64,000 nucleotides of DNA from Sclerurus mexicanus. Lineage: Eukaryota > Chordata > Aves > Passeriformes > Furnariidae. A model generated the notes under the pieces. That model saw nothing but the letters and a program-made list of their open reading frames with translations. It was not told the origin of the DNA and did no database searches. Below are positions 62,201-64,000 of the stretch, one piece after another (within the stretch, counting starts at the first letter, position 1; each line of letters opens with the position of its first letter). A program made the translations under genes and the position numbers. The stretch is from assembly GCA_013396755.1 (NCBI GenBank), contig VWZF01006969.1:181433-245432 (forward strand), read 5' to 3'.

Positions 62201-64000
62201 TTCACAAAATAAAAACGAGGATAGTGGTGAGAAGTGTCAGCATATATATCTGAAATTACTTTGGTGTGGCTATTACTTATGAAAAAAGTCATTACTGCCA
62301 TTCTACACTAGGTTCCACCGGCTTATTTCATAGTAACCATGACTTAGTATTCATCTACGTGGAAAACCTACAAGGAAACCTCAAACCACCCAGTGAAATG
62401 TGGAAACATTTCCCAGCTCTCTGGCTTTTATAATTTTTGACAAGCATCAACATAAACAGGGCTTAAGAATGCTCAGCACTAGTGTGCACCATCTCCGTTT
62501 ATCTTCATGGATCAGTAAGAGCACGCGAGACTCATCTTCAGGGGGTGGTTTTGAAAGCCTGAATCTGATGATGTAGGCTAACAGTACCCTCTACTCTAAC
62601 CTATAAAGAGTAAGATCACAAGTTCACTTGAAAGTCTGAAGGCCAGCCAGGTGTTGCTCTGTTTTCCAGGACTGTCCAAAAAAAACGCCTTTTTTGTTTT
62701 TTCCAGATAGGACTTGCCCCTGATCTCAGCAATAGCTGTTGAAATTTGCAGTTTGTTTTTTTTTTTCCTGGACATGCTCTGTTTGATTTTGTAATTTCTT
62801 CACAGGAGAAAGTCTTATTACAAGGATTAGGCAAAAATCAGACCCAAGGATATTCCATCATCTCAACAAATATTTGACTTCAAAGCAGAAAAAGAAAACA
62901 ATAAAAACAAGGCAACTGACAAAGCTGTACGTGGATGAAATAAAACTCTTAAGTCTGATTTCATCCATTTTACTTTACTGTATGCACAGACAGCCCACAC
63001 CATTTGGGATTCAAAATAAAGAGCTTAAAACTGAGAAATTTCAATACTACCAAAACACTTTCTTTGGGAGTTTATGGAGGGAGAAACTAAACACGATCAA
63101 AATGCCCAACACTTTTTAGAAGTTTCAATTCCAGCAGAAAGAATAATAGTGCAATAAATTTTTCCATGACATTTTTATAGGCCTGTTTGAAAAAAATAAT
63201 TGTAAAAAACATTGGAAATTAATACAGATGTAGAATATAAACATCACATTGAGGTGCCGTTTTTAAATTTCTGATGGGGGGACTCAGCATGTTAAGAAAC
63301 AAGGGTAGTGATCTGAGGAACGGAAAGGAAAGAAGAGGACACTTCCCACTTCTGAGAGCTGAGAGATCAGGCTTTGCCCCGCCAGGTAACGTCAGTCATG
63401 CCAGTCAGAGGGTCCAGCACTGAGCAGAGATTTGCTTCAAGAGCTGGGGTTTGTAACCACCAGGGCAATGACCACCCTCGTTTTCCTACAGCTGGTTGCT
63501 TTGCAAAATACCTGGCGTTCTGTTGTCAGCTGGGCAGCTCAAGACTTCTTATTATTTTTTGTCAAGAACTGTAGACTCACTAAAAAGCTAATCTATTCTG
63601 ATGAAATCATCTCATAAAATAGCGTCTTAGCCTCAGGTTCAAGCTTTTCACTGCACCTGATTCAGACATGAGGCTTCAGCCAAGGTCTCCACATGCTTGT
63701 GAGTGCCCTGGTTTGGCAGAATAATACATGCTTGGGGGCTTTTACTTTTCCATCTTGAAATATAAATAGTTCACTGCTCATCAGGCCAGACAGAGAACTT
63801 ATCCTCCTACTTGTCCCAGTGTGCATGGGGACTTTGAGTACGGAAAGAGTTCCAAACAGCAGCAGAGAAGTGTTGTGAGCCTGTAACTCACCATGTATAA
63901 GCACATCTGTTCCGTTCGAGATTTGTCTGCTGCAGATCCTAATGAACAATTCCTGTGAGTGCTAGGCGAGCCACAGGGAGCTCTGCAGATATTCCAGCCC
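59251..64000. other. Unique intron DNA, no gene seen
   Basis: No exon or transposon recognised. Simple repeats: TTTCT-type pyrimidine run at 60199-60220, (TTTG)n at 61764-61781, poly-T at 62754-62767. The block 59640-59990 is AT-rich and unique with octamer-like words (ATGCAAAATAT near 59944) and is a weak candidate conserved element. Confidence 0.5.

Larger units (their letters stand above)
49435..64000 (+). other. POU6F2: POU6F2 intron downstream of the exon (at least 14.6 kb)
   Basis: From the donor to the window end I see no sequence coding for the next part of POU6F2 or for the POU-specific domain or homeodomain. Contents are unique AT-rich DNA, simple repeats and one ancient SINE relic, listed separately. 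Confidence 0.8.

Noticed and set aside
1..64000. CRISPR arrays, operons, insertion sequences, rRNA genes or bacterial defence systems
   Set aside because: No regularly spaced repeats, no dense coding and no prokaryotic signals; all evidence points to avian intron DNA.

Overview
This is vertebrate nuclear DNA, almost certainly from a songbird-type (passerine) bird. The evidence is avian CR1 retrotransposons on both strands, a tRNA-Ile/CR1 composite SINE of the TguSINE1 type (a passerine family), and one recognisable coding exon of a vertebrate transcription-factor gene. Coding density is extremely low, base composition is that of an AT-rich intron, and isolated single N characters mark draft-assembly joins. 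The open reading frames found in six-frame translation are short and, apart from the exon and the retrotransposon fragments, look random.

The whole window appears to lie inside one gene on the + strand, POU6F2, a POU-homeodomain transcription factor of retina and brain. The only exon seen is 49106-49434. It encodes part of the N-terminal Gln/Pro/Ser-rich region, including a 15-glutamine run, and is bounded by a good acceptor and donor. About 49.1 kb of intron lies upstream and 14.6 kb downstream. Neither the preceding exon nor the following exons (including those for the POU-specific domain and homeodomain) are in the window.

Layout. 1-17 kb: intron with a TguSINE1-like SINE (2698-2842), a possible LTR scrap (7037-7148), two old CR1 pieces (8785-8925 and 9750-10340), two copies of an ancient amniote repeat in opposite orientation (11270-11442 with a palindromic ATT/AAT tail, and 13036-13170), and a MIR-type relic (16905-17060). 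17.9-20.2 kb: two younger CR1 copies tail to tail, one keeping part of the reverse-transcriptase region. 20-33 kb: mostly plain intron with one probable CR1 scrap. 33.5-35.3 kb: three single-N joins flanked by two perfect duplications (93 and 416 bp), best read as contigs placed in the wrong order. 35-49 kb: plain intron with two MIR-type relics. 49.1 kb: the POU6F2 exon. 49.4-64 kb: intron with an A/C-only tract (55779-55923), a (TA)19 microsatellite and a MIR-type relic.

I found no undescribed gene system. The most useful observations are the scaffold-order error, the polyglutamine exon and the passerine SINE. Several intron blocks look like candidate conserved enhancers, but that is a guess from base composition and homeodomain-type motifs and needs an alignment.
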